49,278 nucleotides of DNA from Paenibacillus nuruki (GCF_001721045.1 NZ_MDER01000042.1:1-49278); one strand, 5' to 3'; positions 26,436 to 36,011 are shown, numbered from the stretch's first letter. Notes: generated by a model from the letters alone, not told the origin. Made by a program: numbers and translations.

Positions 26436-29400
26436 ATGACATTAATTTCTAAGCTCCATACGGTAATTTTTTATGATCCTGCATTCCCTTTTGATGGACA
26501 ACGACCGAATGAACAACAGCTAACCGAACTGCACAAGCAAGGCACAGTGGTTACAGCTAGCGAACTTTCTAAAGCGCTTACGCAAGCAGATTTGTTTATT
26601 CATCTGCACGGCAGTTACTTTCCCAAACAAGCATGGACAGCGATCCATAATCATTTGAATAATAGCAAAGGATTTGTACATATGGGCGGTATTCCTTTCC
26701 GTAAGCCTGTCAATGAAACGTTAGATGGCTGGAAAGTAGAAAATGAACAAACCGCTTATCATCAAATTTTGAATATTAACGAAGTATTACCGGTAGAAGT
26801 AACACCGATTGATCATTATGAAGCAAGCAAAGATTTTCCGTTATTTGCAGGACAAGAATCATTATTTGAGCGTCAAAGCACATGGGGATTTGCGCTTCAT
26901 GTGACCAAAGCCAATGACCATCCTGCACAAGGGGGTTCCAGTGGACCGATGGATGCACATATTTATCCTCTGCTCAAAGGAATCTCCAAAGACGGACGTG
27001 AAGTAGCCGCTCCTGCTATTTTGCTTGAAAATACAAAAGGAGCTTATGCTGGTGGACGATGGATATTTGTTAACCAATTAGCAGGTGAAGCCTTCTGGGA
27101 AAAAGGAATCGAAGCTATTTCCAAATGGGGCGAATTTGCTGCCAAAGGGGTTACTGAAATCTGGGTGAAGCCCAACTATGCAAGTTATGAACCGGGTGAG
27201 CGTCCAACGTTAACGATTCAATTACAATCGCTACAACGTCATTCCACCAGTGCAGATATCAGCGGAGAGTGGATATTCAATCTACAAGTAGCCAAAGAAG
27301 ATCAGGATTTATCCGGTCAATTTACAGACGTGTGGACCCAAAAATTAACGATTGCTGCTTCTCGTGAACTGGATATTGTACGCTTACCTGTTGAGATTAC
27401 GATCGAAGCTGGATATTATCGCTTGGAAGGAACGATCACTTCACCATCTGGAGAAGTACGTAGCATTCATCAAGGATTCTGGGGATTTGATGCAGACTTT
27501 TTGGCACAAGGTGAAATGTTAACAGCTGATCGTGATTATTTCCGCAAAGAAGGTCGTCCATTACCGATTGTGGGTATGACGTATATGACTTCAGATGTAG
27601 CACGCAAATTCTTATTTTTACCGAATACAGCGGTGTGGGATAAAGATATGGCACAGATGAAACATGCAGGGATTAACTATCTACGTACAGGTGTATGGAG
27701 TGCTTGGCGACATGTGATGTTTGTCGATGGTCATCCCTATGAAGAAGTAATGCGTGCAATTGATGCGTTTATTTTGACAAGTAAAAAGCACGGGCATGAA
27801 CTGACATTTAACTTTTTTGCATTTACACCGGAAGCTTGGGAAGGGGTTAACCCGTATCTTGATCCACGTAGTGTAGAAGCGCAAAAGCGTTTTATCTCAG
27901 CGATTGTAACCCGTCATCGTCATACATCCAATATTCATTGGGATCTGATCAATGAACCGTCTATGTTCAATCCAGACCGTCCATTTTCAGGTCCGCAACC
28001 AGTGTACGATGAATTTGAGATTGCGGCTTACAAAGAATGGGTAGAAAAGCGTTACGATAGCGATATTACCCGAGTACAAGAACGCTGGAATATGACACCT
28101 GAAGAGTTGCCCAATTTTGATGCGGTATATCCAGTGCATGTCGATGATATCAGTTATAATCCAACCTCGATTCATCCGAAAAAAGGAACTCGTTGGCTCG
28201 ACTATAATCTGTTTACGATGGATATGCACAATCGCTGGGCGACAGACCTCACTCGTATGATCCAAAGTATTCAACCGAAGCAGTTAGTGACGGTTGGACA
28301 AGATGAAGGATTAGCAGGGCAACGTCCATCTCCATTGTTGTATGCAGAGACTGTCGATTATACGACAGTACACTCTTGGTGGGAAATGGATGATCTCGTG
28401 TGGGATGGTATTTTCACCAAAACACCACAGAAGCCGAATCTCATCCAAGAAACAGGGATTATGTATATTGAGACACCAGAAGGCAAAGCCAAGCGTACAG
28501 AAAATGAATTGAAGTATATTTTAGAACGCAAATATGCGTATGCTTTCTCAACAGGTGGAGCAGGGGCAGTGCAGTGGATCTGGAATATCAATTTCTATAT
28601 GCACAATGTCAATGAATCTCATATCGGTGCTGTACGAGCAGATGGAACAGAAAAGCCAGAAGCAGACGTATCTTATGACTTTGGACGCTTTATGAATGCA
28701 ACTCGTGATTTATTTGAAAATCGTCAATTGGAAGAAGTAGCTGTTGTTTTCCCATATTCCAATGATTTGTCGAATCGCAAACTAGCACATGATGCAACAA
28801 CCAAATTAATTCGTACCTTATCCTATGAACTGAATGTACATGCACGTGCTTTTGGGGAATATCATTTACATGAATTAACGACAGGCGATGCGCCGAAATT
28901 AATCATTGTATCAAGTCCTCATAATTTCCAGACAGCAGCGCTCAAGCAACTGGTCGATTATGTAGAAGAGCATGGCAGTACTTTATTATTTACAGGGCCG
29001 TTATCATTAGATGAATACTGGCAGCCTACAGATCGTCTAAGCGAAGTGACAGAGAGTGCTCCATTATCAAATGTCCGCCGTGAAGAAGCATTACAGTTAG
29101 GCGAAGAAGTGTTACCGGTATCATTTAGTGGCAAACGTATTGCTGAACTGGTCAAACAAGCTCCACTGACCGGTGTTGCTCAGGTGAAAAATGTAGCGAT
29201 AGGTAAAGGTAAAATCATCTGGAGCCCATTGCCTGTAGAATTAAGCGATCGTACCGAAACTCAAATTGCACTGTATGAATATGCGCTAGCAGAAGCAGAA
29301 GTGTCTTCTGAACTGGAATGGTTGCAAGGCGATGAATTATCCGGTGTCTATGGACGTAAATTGTCTTTCGATCAAGGTAATCTGTATATCTTTGTATCCG

Positions 29401-29561
29401 AGTATGGAGCGAATGCTCAAATTCAAGTACAAGACCCGATCAGTCACAAAATGTACAGTTTCCAATTGGATGCTGAACGTACAGTGATGTTCGCTACCGA
29501 TACAGAAGGTGCAATTAGCACCGTCTATCGTCCAGAAGAAGTAAGTATTGATGTGAAATAG
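26436..29561 (+). CDS. Clan GH-A glycoside hydrolase, large GH42/GH5-like enzyme
   Basis: Start ATG at 26436 follows AAGGAGA by 5 nt (1041 residues); the upstream ATG at 26418 precedes the ribosome site and is rejected. Residues 1-235 look like a class I amidotransferase/ThuA-like flavodoxin fold, 240-345 an Ig-like beta domain, and 375-700 a TIM barrel. Glu507 in DLINEP is the expected acid/base and Glu672 in LIQETG the expected nucleophile, as in clan GH-A. Residues about 790-930 resemble the trimerisation domain of GH42 enzymes. No signal peptide. I cannot assign a CAZy family; in this mannose locus a beta-mannosidase acting on the Man-beta-GlcNAc core or on beta-mannan is attractive, but that is inference. 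Confidence 0.8.
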   Translation: MTLISKLHTVIFYDPAFPFDGQRPNEQQLTELHKQGTVVTASELSKALTQADLFIHLHGSYFPKQAWTAIHNHLNNSKGFVHMGGIPFRKPVNETLDGWKVENEQTAYHQILNINEVLPVEVTPIDHYEASKDFPLFAGQESLFERQSTWGFALHVTKANDHPAQGGSSGPMDAHIYPLLKGISKDGREVAAPAILLENTKGAYAGGRWIFVNQLAGEAFWEKGIEAISKWGEFAAKGVTEIWVKPNYASYEPGERPTLTIQLQSLQRHSTSADISGEWIFNLQVAKEDQDLSGQFTDVWTQKLTIAASRELDIVRLPVEITIEAGYYRLEGTITSPSGEVRSIHQGFWGFDADFLAQGEMLTADRDYFRKEGRPLPIVGMTYMTSDVARKFLFLPNTAVWDKDMAQMKHAGINYLRTGVWSAWRHVMFVDGHPYEEVMRAIDAFILTSKKHGHELTFNFFAFTPEAWEGVNPYLDPRSVEAQKRFISAIVTRHRHTSNIHWDLINEPSMFNPDRPFSGPQPVYDEFEIAAYKEWVEKRYDSDITRVQERWNMTPEELPNFDAVYPVHVDDISYNPTSIHPKKGTRWLDYNLFTMDMHNRWATDLTRMIQSIQPKQLVTVGQDEGLAGQRPSPLLYAETVDYTTVHSWWEMDDLVWDGIFTKTPQKPNLIQETGIMYIETPEGKAKRTENELKYILERKYAYAFSTGGAGAVQWIWNINFYMHNVNESHIGAVRADGTEKPEADVSYDFGRFMNATRDLFENRQLEEVAVVFPYSNDLSNRKLAHDATTKLIRTLSYELNVHARAFGEYHLHELTTGDAPKLIIVSSPHNFQTAALKQLVDYVEEHGSTLLFTGPLSLDEYWQPTDRLSEVTESAPLSNVRREEALQLGEEVLPVSFSGKRIAELVKQAPLTGVAQVKNVAIGKGKIIWSPLPVELSDRTETQIALYEYALAEAEVSSELEWLQGDELSGVYGRKLSFDQGNLYIFVSEYGANAQIQVQDPISHKMYSFQLDAERTVMFATDTEGAISTVYRPEEVSIDVK

Positions 29562-29584
29562 CAACAACGACTATAGCAAGAATC

Positions 29585-29617
29585 AAAGGGGTTACCTACA
29601 CAGGTAATCCCTTTTTT
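29585..29617 (+). terminator. Intrinsic terminator after the GH-A hydrolase
   Basis: GGGGTTACCT (29588-29597) pairs with AGGTAATCCC (29602-29611), loop ACAC, with one G-T pair, followed by six T. Confidence 0.9.
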
Positions 29618-29723
29618 GAATAGGAATGGATTCATATAACACGAAGTTAGCTTATATAAATAAAATACTTTATAATTGAAAGAAGTTACTTATTCATCAA
29701 GTCAATATTAAAGGAATGAATTT

Positions 29724-30656
29724 ATGAAAAGATTACTCAAGTTTATGCTCAAAGCTATTGCAGTTGTTGTTGTATTAATCGTTATTTTTTTAGGAACGGT
29801 GTATACCGTTAATGTCTTCGCCAGTAAGTCTGAACAAAGCAAAATACAACCATACGGACAATCGGTTGCTGTAGATGGTAAAAACATGAATGTAATGATT
29901 CAAGGAGAAGGTAAAGAAACGATTGTATTGATTCCCGGTTTTGGTACAGCATCGCCAGCTCTAGATTTCAAACCATTGATTGATCAACTATCGTCGCATT
30001 ACAAAGTCGTTGTTGTTGAACCATTTGGTTATGGATTAAGTGATGTCACCGATAAACCTCGTACAGTCGACAATATTACGAATGAGATTCATGAAGCTTT
30101 GCAACAATTGAAGATCAATAAATACATTCTGATGGGTCACTCGATCTCAGGTATTTATGGATTAGATTATGTGAATAAATATCCTAATGAAGTGACTGCT
30201 TTTGCAGGTATAGATACAAGCTTCCCTACACAGCCGACAGAAGTGATGGATACCGAATCGATAAGCATCCTGAAAAAATCAGGCTTTTACCGCTTGCTAG
30301 TCAAGCTTAATCCGAGTCAGATTATGACACCTGATGTAGATGAGGCAACCAAAGAACAGATCAAAATGATTACACTCAAAAATATGATGAACCCAGATAT
30401 TGTGAGTGAAGCACAGTTATTGCCGACGAATTTCAAAGCTGTACAAGGCTTACAATTCCCTAAAAATCTACCTGTGATTTTCTTTCTAGTCAAAGATGAT
30501 CCTGATATTAAAAACTGGACAACTCAACATGAAGAACAAATCAAAAATTCACTACATGGCAAAATCATTCTATTAGAGGGCACTCATTATCTACATTACA
30601 CTCAGTCCAAAGTCATGGCAGATGATTTGAAAAGCTTTATCGATAGCACAAAATAA
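29724..30656 (+). CDS. Membrane-anchored alpha/beta hydrolase
   Basis: 310 residues with an N-terminal membrane segment (about 9-32) and an extracytoplasmic alpha/beta-hydrolase domain. Visible are the oxyanion loop LIPGFGT (69-75), nucleophile Ser140 in GHSISG, and a late His in EGTHYLHY. AAAGGAATG precedes the ATG. It has its own terminators on both sides, so it is a single-gene unit inside the sugar locus. It could be an esterase removing acyl groups from the glycan or an unrelated lipase-like enzyme; the sequence does not decide. Confidence 0.85.
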   Translation: MKRLLKFMLKAIAVVVVLIVIFLGTVYTVNVFASKSEQSKIQPYGQSVAVDGKNMNVMIQGEGKETIVLIPGFGTASPALDFKPLIDQLSSHYKVVVVEPFGYGLSDVTDKPRTVDNITNEIHEALQQLKINKYILMGHSISGIYGLDYVNKYPNEVTAFAGIDTSFPTQPTEVMDTESISILKKSGFYRLLVKLNPSQIMTPDVDEATKEQIKMITLKNMMNPDIVSEAQLLPTNFKAVQGLQFPKNLPVIFFLVKDDPDIKNWTTQHEEQIKNSLHGKIILLEGTHYLHYTQSKVMADDLKSFIDSTK

Positions 30657-30658
30657 TC

Positions 30659-30706
30659 AAAAAAGTCGAACGATATACACGAAGGTGTAGCGTTCGACTT
30701 TTTTTT
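30659..30706 (+). terminator. Intrinsic terminator after the alpha/beta hydrolase
   Basis: AAAAAGTCGAACG (30660-30672) pairs with CGTTCGACTTTTT (30691-30703), with further T following; a very stable stem. Confidence 0.9.
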
Positions 30707-30978
30707 GATTATAGGTATAGGCTAAACTACTCTGATATCCAATTATTATCAAATATCGACAGAGTAATCCTTTATCGAAGCGGTCTGCCTCTACTAAATA
30801 TGTAATTAAAACTAACATAATGAAGTCGCCTTCAATCCCATAACTCTATTTTGAGAACGCTTACCTAAAAAAAGTACACATAACCTAAAGAACTTAGCGT
30901 AGTTTCCTTTCCTTCTCTTGCCCATAATTAAAGAATAAGCACACAAGAGAGATACCGGAGAGAAAGGGGACTTCAATC
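30707..30978 (+). other. Regulatory gap upstream of the ABC permease operon
   Basis: Contains a small hairpin (TACTCTG at 30728 pairing with CAGAGTA at about 30760), a short AGCGGTCT segment (30779-30786) resembling the tail of leaders A and B, and the cre-like site listed separately. No clear sigma-A promoter was recognised. Confidence 0.35.
30851..30865. promoter_or_regulatory. Candidate cre (CcpA) site upstream of the permeases
   Basis: TTGAGAACGCTTACC differs from the consensus WTGNAANCGNWWNCW at two positions. It lies 114 nt before the first permease gene, where catabolite repression of a sugar importer would be expected. Confidence 0.45.
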
Positions 30979-31887
30979 ATGACCTTTTTGTACGAATTAC
31001 GTAAAAATAAAGTTCTTTTTTTGATGGCGTTACCTGCACTAATCTTACTGGTCTTGTTCAACTACTTGCCGATGTTCGGAGTCATCCTTGCTTTCAAAAA
31101 TTATAATTTCTACGATGGTATTCTAGGCAGTCCCTGGATCGGGTTCAAAAACTTTGAGTATTTATTCAAAGGTGATGCATGGCTGATTACACGTAACACA
31201 TTATTATACAACTTCGTGTTTATTATTTTCGGACTGATTCTCGCAGTTGCCCTTGCTATTGTGCTTGATGAGATTCGTAACCGATTTCTATCCAAAACCT
31301 ATCAGACCATATTGATTATGCCTTACTTTTTATCATGGACGATTGTTGCTTTGATTTTTTATGCTTTCCTTAGTGCAGACAAAGGGATTATCAATCAAGC
31401 ACTAACGTTTATGGGAATGCATCCGATTAATTTCTATTCTGAAACGACCTATTGGCCATACATTTTGATCTTTGTCTTTTTCTGGAAAAGTGTAGGGTAT
31501 AGCAGTATTATCTACCTCGCTTCGATTACAGGTATTTCACCAGAGTATTATGAAGCCGCTACGATTGATGGTGCTAGTAAATGGCAACAAATTCGCTTTA
31601 TCACGATTCCTTGTCTCAAGCCAATCATTATTATTATGACTATTCTCAGTATCGGCAAAATCTTTTACGCTGACTTTGGATTGTTCTATCAAGTGACCTA
31701 CAACTCAGGCGCTCTGTACCCTGTTACACAGGTTATTGATACGTATGTCTACAACGGCCTAACTTCGATGGGGAACTACGGTATGACCGCAGCAGCAGGC
31801 TTATATCAGTCTTTTGTCGGGTTCGTGCTTGTCATCATTACCAACTGGATTGTGAAAAAAATGGACAAAGACAGCGCGCTGTTCTAG
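30979..31887 (+). CDS. ABC sugar importer permease, LplB family
   Basis: 302 residues, about six membrane segments. The EAA loop EYYEAATIDGASKW (about 191-204) is the ATPase contact site. AAAGGGGAC precedes the ATG. First gene of permease-permease-binding protein, with 16- and 21-nt gaps between genes. No ATPase gene is present; this transporter class usually uses a shared MsmX-type ATPase encoded elsewhere. Confidence 0.95.
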   Translation: MTFLYELRKNKVLFLMALPALILLVLFNYLPMFGVILAFKNYNFYDGILGSPWIGFKNFEYLFKGDAWLITRNTLLYNFVFIIFGLILAVALAIVLDEIRNRFLSKTYQTILIMPYFLSWTIVALIFYAFLSADKGIINQALTFMGMHPINFYSETTYWPYILIFVFFWKSVGYSSIIYLASITGISPEYYEAATIDGASKWQQIRFITIPCLKPIIIIMTILSIGKIFYADFGLFYQVTYNSGALYPVTQVIDTYVYNGLTSMGNYGMTAAAGLYQSFVGFVLVIITNWIVKKMDKDSALF

Positions 31888-31903
31888 AAAAGGGGGAATT
31901 TCG

Positions 31904-32809
31904 ATGGAGCAAACATCTAGTAAATTCAATCAGCTTCCAAAAAGTTGGAATCTTGTATTTAACCTGATTTTGATTGTACTGTGTGTGGTCTGTATTATTC
32001 CAATTATTCTGGTTTATGCGATCTCATTTACCAGTGAAGCGAGCTTGTCTGCTAAAGGCTATCAGTTTTTACCTTCAGAATGGAGCTTGGATGCATATCG
32101 TTATGTGTTCCGTAATGGAGATCAGATTCTGCAATCGGCTTATGTGACGATTGGCGTTACAGCGATAGGAACGTTATTTAGCCTACTGGTGACTGCGTTA
32201 TTCTCGTATGTATTGTCGAGACGTGATTTTCGTTATCGTAATGTGATGGCATTTTTCTTATTTTTCACGATGTTATTTAACGGTGGATTGGTGCCTTCTT
32301 ATATTGTAAATACGAATGTTCTTCATTTAGCAGACTCATTCTGGATTTTGATTTTACCGTATTCACTGAGTGCTTTTAATGTTATTATTTTGAGAACGTT
32401 TATGCAGCAATCTATTGAAACAGCGATTCTAGAAGCCGCACGGATTGATGGAGCAGGAGAATGGTATATCTTTGCTCGTATTGTGATTCCGTTGTCCAAG
32501 CCAGGACTCGCTACTGTTGGATTATTTACACTGGTTACCTATTGGAACGATTGGTTCCTTGGACAGTTGTATATTACCAATCCCAAATTAGTCAGTCTAC
32601 AATATATGTTAATGAAATTGCAGTCTAATATCGACTTTGTAACCAGTAATGCGACTTCAGCGACTAACAATATGTTAATGGCGCAGATTCCAGCCGAAGG
32701 CGCACGTATGGCCATCTTAGTCATCGTATTGACACCGATTCTTTGCGCATATCCATTTTTCCAAAAGTATTTTGTAAAAGGATTAACAATTGGTGGTATC
32801 AAAGGTTAA
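31904..32809 (+). CDS. ABC sugar importer permease, YtcP family
   Basis: 301 residues, about six membrane segments, with the EAA loop EAARIDGAGEW (about 177-187). AAGGGGGAA precedes the ATG. It should form the heterodimeric channel with the preceding gene product. Confidence 0.95.
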   Translation: MEQTSSKFNQLPKSWNLVFNLILIVLCVVCIIPIILVYAISFTSEASLSAKGYQFLPSEWSLDAYRYVFRNGDQILQSAYVTIGVTAIGTLFSLLVTALFSYVLSRRDFRYRNVMAFFLFFTMLFNGGLVPSYIVNTNVLHLADSFWILILPYSLSAFNVIILRTFMQQSIETAILEAARIDGAGEWYIFARIVIPLSKPGLATVGLFTLVTYWNDWFLGQLYITNPKLVSLQYMLMKLQSNIDFVTSNATSATNNMLMAQIPAEGARMAILVIVLTPILCAYPFFQKYFVKGLTIGGIKG

Positions 32810-32830
32810 CACAAGGTAAGGAGGAATAGG

Positions 32831-34405
32831 ATGAACCATTCCAGATACAGGTATCACCGAATGCTTTTACTTCTGGTGGTATCTGTATTGTTGTGTATTG
32901 GGGCAGGTTGTCGGCAACAAGATCAGAAAGATGTGACCTTATATTCAGCCACTTCACAATCTTCACAGACAGGGCAAGAGACGACGCAAAGTAATCTTCC
33001 ACCTGCGGAATTGGTATTTTACAATTATGCGAATCCTATGCCAGATCAAGATAAAGTCATGGACGAAGTCAATAAATACCTTAAGCGCAAAATCAATGCA
33101 AATATTCGTATTATCACACTGAATCCAACCGAATTTGAAGCGAAAATACCAGCGATTCTAGCCTCTGGTCAACCAGCAGATCTAGTATTTACTAGCTCAT
33201 GGACCAATAATTATTTAGCCAATGTGTCTAGAGGAGCCTTTTTACCATTAGATCATTTGCTAAAGCAGTATGGAGTGGGGATGCAGAAGTCGATTCCAGC
33301 TATTTTGTGGAAAGGCATGCTTGTGGATAATCAGACCTACGCTGTACCGCTTAACAAAGAAATTGGACATCAATACGGTGTGCTAATGCGTAAAGACATT
33401 GTAGATAAATATCATCTCAAGATAGATCGTATTCAGACATGGGAAGATTTAGAACCCCTTTTACAGATTGTGCATCAGCATGAACCTCAACTAAGACCAC
33501 TGGATACACCGGAAATGTTATATCGGTCGATTCCAATGAATCATATTGCAGGTGATTGGTATTTGCCAGGTGCGATCAATATCGGAGAATCGCCTGCGTT
33601 TAAGCGTGATGATCATCAAGTGTTCAATCAATATGCCACACCTGAATTTAAGCATTTTGTAGAGACGATGTATCGCTGGAATCAAGCAGGATATTTGCCT
33701 AAAGACCCGATGTATGAAGCCGAAGGAGATTGGAAAACAGGTAAGATATTTGCAGGAGCACTATCGTATGCACCTAATTATGTGTATGAGCGCAGCAGTC
33801 AACTGGGATACGATCTGGATTATGTTAATATCGGGCAGGGGGTTATTGAGACAGGCGATGTGCAAAGTGGAGCTTTTGCAATTCCTCGTTCTTCCAAGCA
33901 ACCTGAACGTGCGATGATGTTTTTAGAATTGTTATATACCGATCCTTATCTGGCTAATCTGCTCAAGCATGGAATCGAAGGGGTTCATTATATCAAAGTA
34001 GATGATAAACATATCGAACCTGCACCGGGTATGGATCCGCTGAATCCAAAGTATGATTATGGATATGGCTGGATGTGGGGAAATATCTTTATCTCGTATT
34101 TTGATAAATCGTACCCTCAAGATACGTATGAGCAGTATGAAGCATTTAACAGCGGTAATATTCCAGCGCCAGCATTGGGCTTCAATATGAATATTGCCCC
34201 AGTATCTACAGAGGTAGCTGCTATCAATAATGTATTGGCAGAATACTATCGTCCACTGATTAATGGTACGGTTGATCCAGAGAAAGTATTGCCTGTTTTT
34301 TTGCAAAAATTACAGATCGCTGGAGTAGAAACGTTGATTGCTGAAGAGCAAAAGCAATTGAATCTGTGGAAAGCCGCCCAATCTTCAGCTTCTTCTATTC
34401 AATGA
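32831..34405 (+). CDS. Extracellular sugar-binding lipoprotein of ABC importer (copy 2)
   Basis: 524 residues with signal peptide and acylated Cys27 (IGAGC), a ~40-residue Ser/Thr/Gln linker, then a binding fold collinear with the lipoprotein at 16571-18085. Shared blocks include FTSSWTNNYL and YDYGYGWMWGN. GTAAGGAGG precedes the ATG. Directly downstream of both permeases, it is the cognate binding protein; copy 1 probably arose by duplication. Divergence between the copies is moderate, which suggests different ligands or roles rather than a recent duplication. Confidence 0.92.
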   Translation: MNHSRYRYHRMLLLLVVSVLLCIGAGCRQQDQKDVTLYSATSQSSQTGQETTQSNLPPAELVFYNYANPMPDQDKVMDEVNKYLKRKINANIRIITLNPTEFEAKIPAILASGQPADLVFTSSWTNNYLANVSRGAFLPLDHLLKQYGVGMQKSIPAILWKGMLVDNQTYAVPLNKEIGHQYGVLMRKDIVDKYHLKIDRIQTWEDLEPLLQIVHQHEPQLRPLDTPEMLYRSIPMNHIAGDWYLPGAINIGESPAFKRDDHQVFNQYATPEFKHFVETMYRWNQAGYLPKDPMYEAEGDWKTGKIFAGALSYAPNYVYERSSQLGYDLDYVNIGQGVIETGDVQSGAFAIPRSSKQPERAMMFLELLYTDPYLANLLKHGIEGVHYIKVDDKHIEPAPGMDPLNPKYDYGYGWMWGNIFISYFDKSYPQDTYEQYEAFNSGNIPAPALGFNMNIAPVSTEVAAINNVLAEYYRPLINGTVDPEKVLPVFLQKLQIAGVETLIAEEQKQLNLWKAAQSSASSIQ

Positions 34406-34558
34406 TCGAGCGACTTTCTTTCTACTCATTCGGACAAACAAGCATACCTAAGCGAAATATCTTTGAACAGATTGTTTTCCCCTATGCTGTGTTTATGGTA
34501 CATTTATAAAAAAGAACTGTATGTGAGTATAAGTTCTTACGGGAATAGGGGGATCATC

Positions 34559-34948
34559 ATGGCTGTAGATGAGAATTATCAGCGTAAGTTAGAAGACCAA
34601 AAACGTTTATTTAAGCAGTTGGGGATTAAGTTCGATGCCCTTACCATTCATGAAAAAGATTTTGGGACCAAAATGCGAGGCTACTCTCAAGAAGAAGTCG
34701 ATTTTTTTCTAGATGATGTTATTTTAGATTATGAGCGTTTTTACAAAGTCATTACAGACTTGCTTGATAAATATAATGAACTTCAACGTCGCCAGACGTA
34801 TGAAAGTGAGCGCGCTTCTGCACGGATGAAAGAAGTCGAGGATTCGGTAGATCGCAGTATTGTAACAGATGCGATTGGAACACTAGAACGTACAATTGAT
34901 CAACTTAAAGTTCGCTTACGTGATAGCGACAATAAAAAAATGATCTAA
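34559..34948 (+). CDS. GpsB/DivIVA-like small coiled-coil protein
   Basis: 129 residues from the ATG at 34559, which has AGGGGG upstream; the 32-residue extension to 34463 is rejected. Residues 15-70 contain KDFGTKMRGYSQEEVDFFLD followed by a coiled coil, matching the N-terminal membrane-binding and dimer domain of GpsB/DivIVA proteins, which recruit cell-wall enzymes at division sites and poles. The C-terminal part (VTDAIGTLERTIDQLKVRL) is also helical. The length is near GpsB (about 100) rather than DivIVA (about 160). No neighbour is functionally related; it sits between the sugar locus and a terminator. Confidence 0.75.
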   Translation: MAVDENYQRKLEDQKRLFKQLGIKFDALTIHEKDFGTKMRGYSQEEVDFFLDDVILDYERFYKVITDLLDKYNELQRRQTYESERASARMKEVEDSVDRSIVTDAIGTLERTIDQLKVRLRDSDNKKMI

Positions 34949-35004
34949 TCTTAAAGTGATATGGATACATTAATCCATATAGAGATATATTTGAAATGAG
35001 CAAT

Positions 35005-35047
35005 AAAAAAAGCTGCTTCCTGTGATCATAACAGAAAGCAGTTTTTT
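35005..35047. terminator. Bidirectional terminator between gpsB-like and tetR genes
   Basis: CTGCTT (35012-35017) and CTGT pair with ACAG and AAGCAG (35036-35041), with A run before and T run after. The flanking genes converge here. Confidence 0.85.
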
Positions 35048-35060
35048 GGTATCAATAGGA

Positions 35061-35948
35061 TTAGATATCCAGCACTGATTGTAACAGATGACATTTTTCA
35101 ACCAGAGTGGGTTCTTGAGATAGAAAAGAAAACATCGCTTTAAGCATCCCTTTACGTTTTACATCGCTCAATATTTCTTGTTCTAACTCTTGCAGAACCT
35201 GACGATACTCTTCTTTTTGCTCATCAGAGACTTGGAGGTGATGCAGTAATCGCTTGAGATCTAGCAAAGCATCATGAATCATAATCCCTTTGAAAATAGG
35301 GCTATCTTTGATATGTTCAGGATCTACTTTGAGCTGTTTCCAATCCCAGATCGGTACATAGTTGTATTCCATCATACCCTTAATCCATAAATCGACGGTG
35401 TTAGCCAGTAGAGCAGCAAATTCTTCATCTGTTGTATTCGGCTTGAGTCCCATCATAGGCAGAATCAGGTATTGCATCATCATGCCTCTAATCATAAAGA
35501 TCACATCATAAGCAAAAGGCTCTACTTGCTCACCATAAATATCCACCAGACAATCGGTAGTCCATTTGCTTAATTTGTATTCTACGATAAGAAACGCTTC
35601 GATTAACTTCTCGCTGTGAAATAGACTTTTATCATGCATCGAAATCATCATCGAATGGAATTTGGTATCCAAAGAGTTCTGTAAGTAAATGCGCACAAAT
35701 TCAGCTATTTTTTGTTCAGGTGGTAAATGAGTATCGGAATACATTTTGCAGATGGCATCATCGATTTTGTGTCCATGCATTACAACAGTAGCGACAAGAA
35801 CATCTTCTTTACTTTGAAAAAATTTGTAAAAAGAAGCTTTCGCTATTCCGCTTTCTTTAGCAATCTCATCTACAGAAGTAGAAGTATATCCTTTTTCGGA
35901 AAAAAGTTGAAGTGCTACTTCAATAATTTCATGTTCTTTGTTTTTCAA
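35061..35948 (-). CDS. TetR-family transcriptional regulator
   Basis: TTG at 35948 is preferred as start: AAAGGAG ends 8-9 nt before it, while the GTG two codons earlier (35954) is almost on top of the ribosome site. The product is 295 residues. Residues 5-50 form the TetR helix-turn-helix (TSVDEIAKESGIAKASFYKFF); the rest is a ligand-binding helical domain, longer than the usual ~200 residues. It lies just downstream of the RND operon in the same direction, beyond a terminator. It probably represses the efflux operon, whose promoter holds an imperfect palindrome at 40705-40728. Confidence 0.88.
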   Translation of the reverse strand: MKNKEHEIIEVALQLFSEKGYTSTSVDEIAKESGIAKASFYKFFQSKEDVLVATVVMHGHKIDDAICKMYSDTHLPPEQKIAEFVRIYLQNSLDTKFHSMMISMHDKSLFHSEKLIEAFLIVEYKLSKWTTDCLVDIYGEQVEPFAYDVIFMIRGMMMQYLILPMMGLKPNTTDEEFAALLANTVDLWIKGMMEYNYVPIWDWKQLKVDPEHIKDSPIFKGIMIHDALLDLKRLLHHLQVSDEQKEEYRQVLQELEQEILSDVKRKGMLKAMFSFLSQEPTLVEKCHLLQSVLDI

Positions 35949-35982
35949 GTGCACGTCTCCTTTACCGCTATATCATCACGTC

Positions 35983-36011
35983 ATTATAAAATAAGAACAG
36001 GCTCTTTGAAA
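35983..36011 (-). promoter_or_regulatory. Possible tetR promoter overlapping the RND terminator
   Basis: On the minus strand TTTCAA (36011-36006), 17-nt spacer and TATAAT (35988-35983). The -10 is perfect and the -35 weak. Most of the spacer lies in the terminator stem of the preceding operon. Confidence 0.4.

Noticed and set aside
30726-30800. Possible third copy of the structured leader before the permeases
   Set aside because: Only AGCGGTCT and a short 7-bp hairpin agree; the 17-nt stem, AGCGAC and GAAACTTTC are missing. Chance similarity cannot be excluded.
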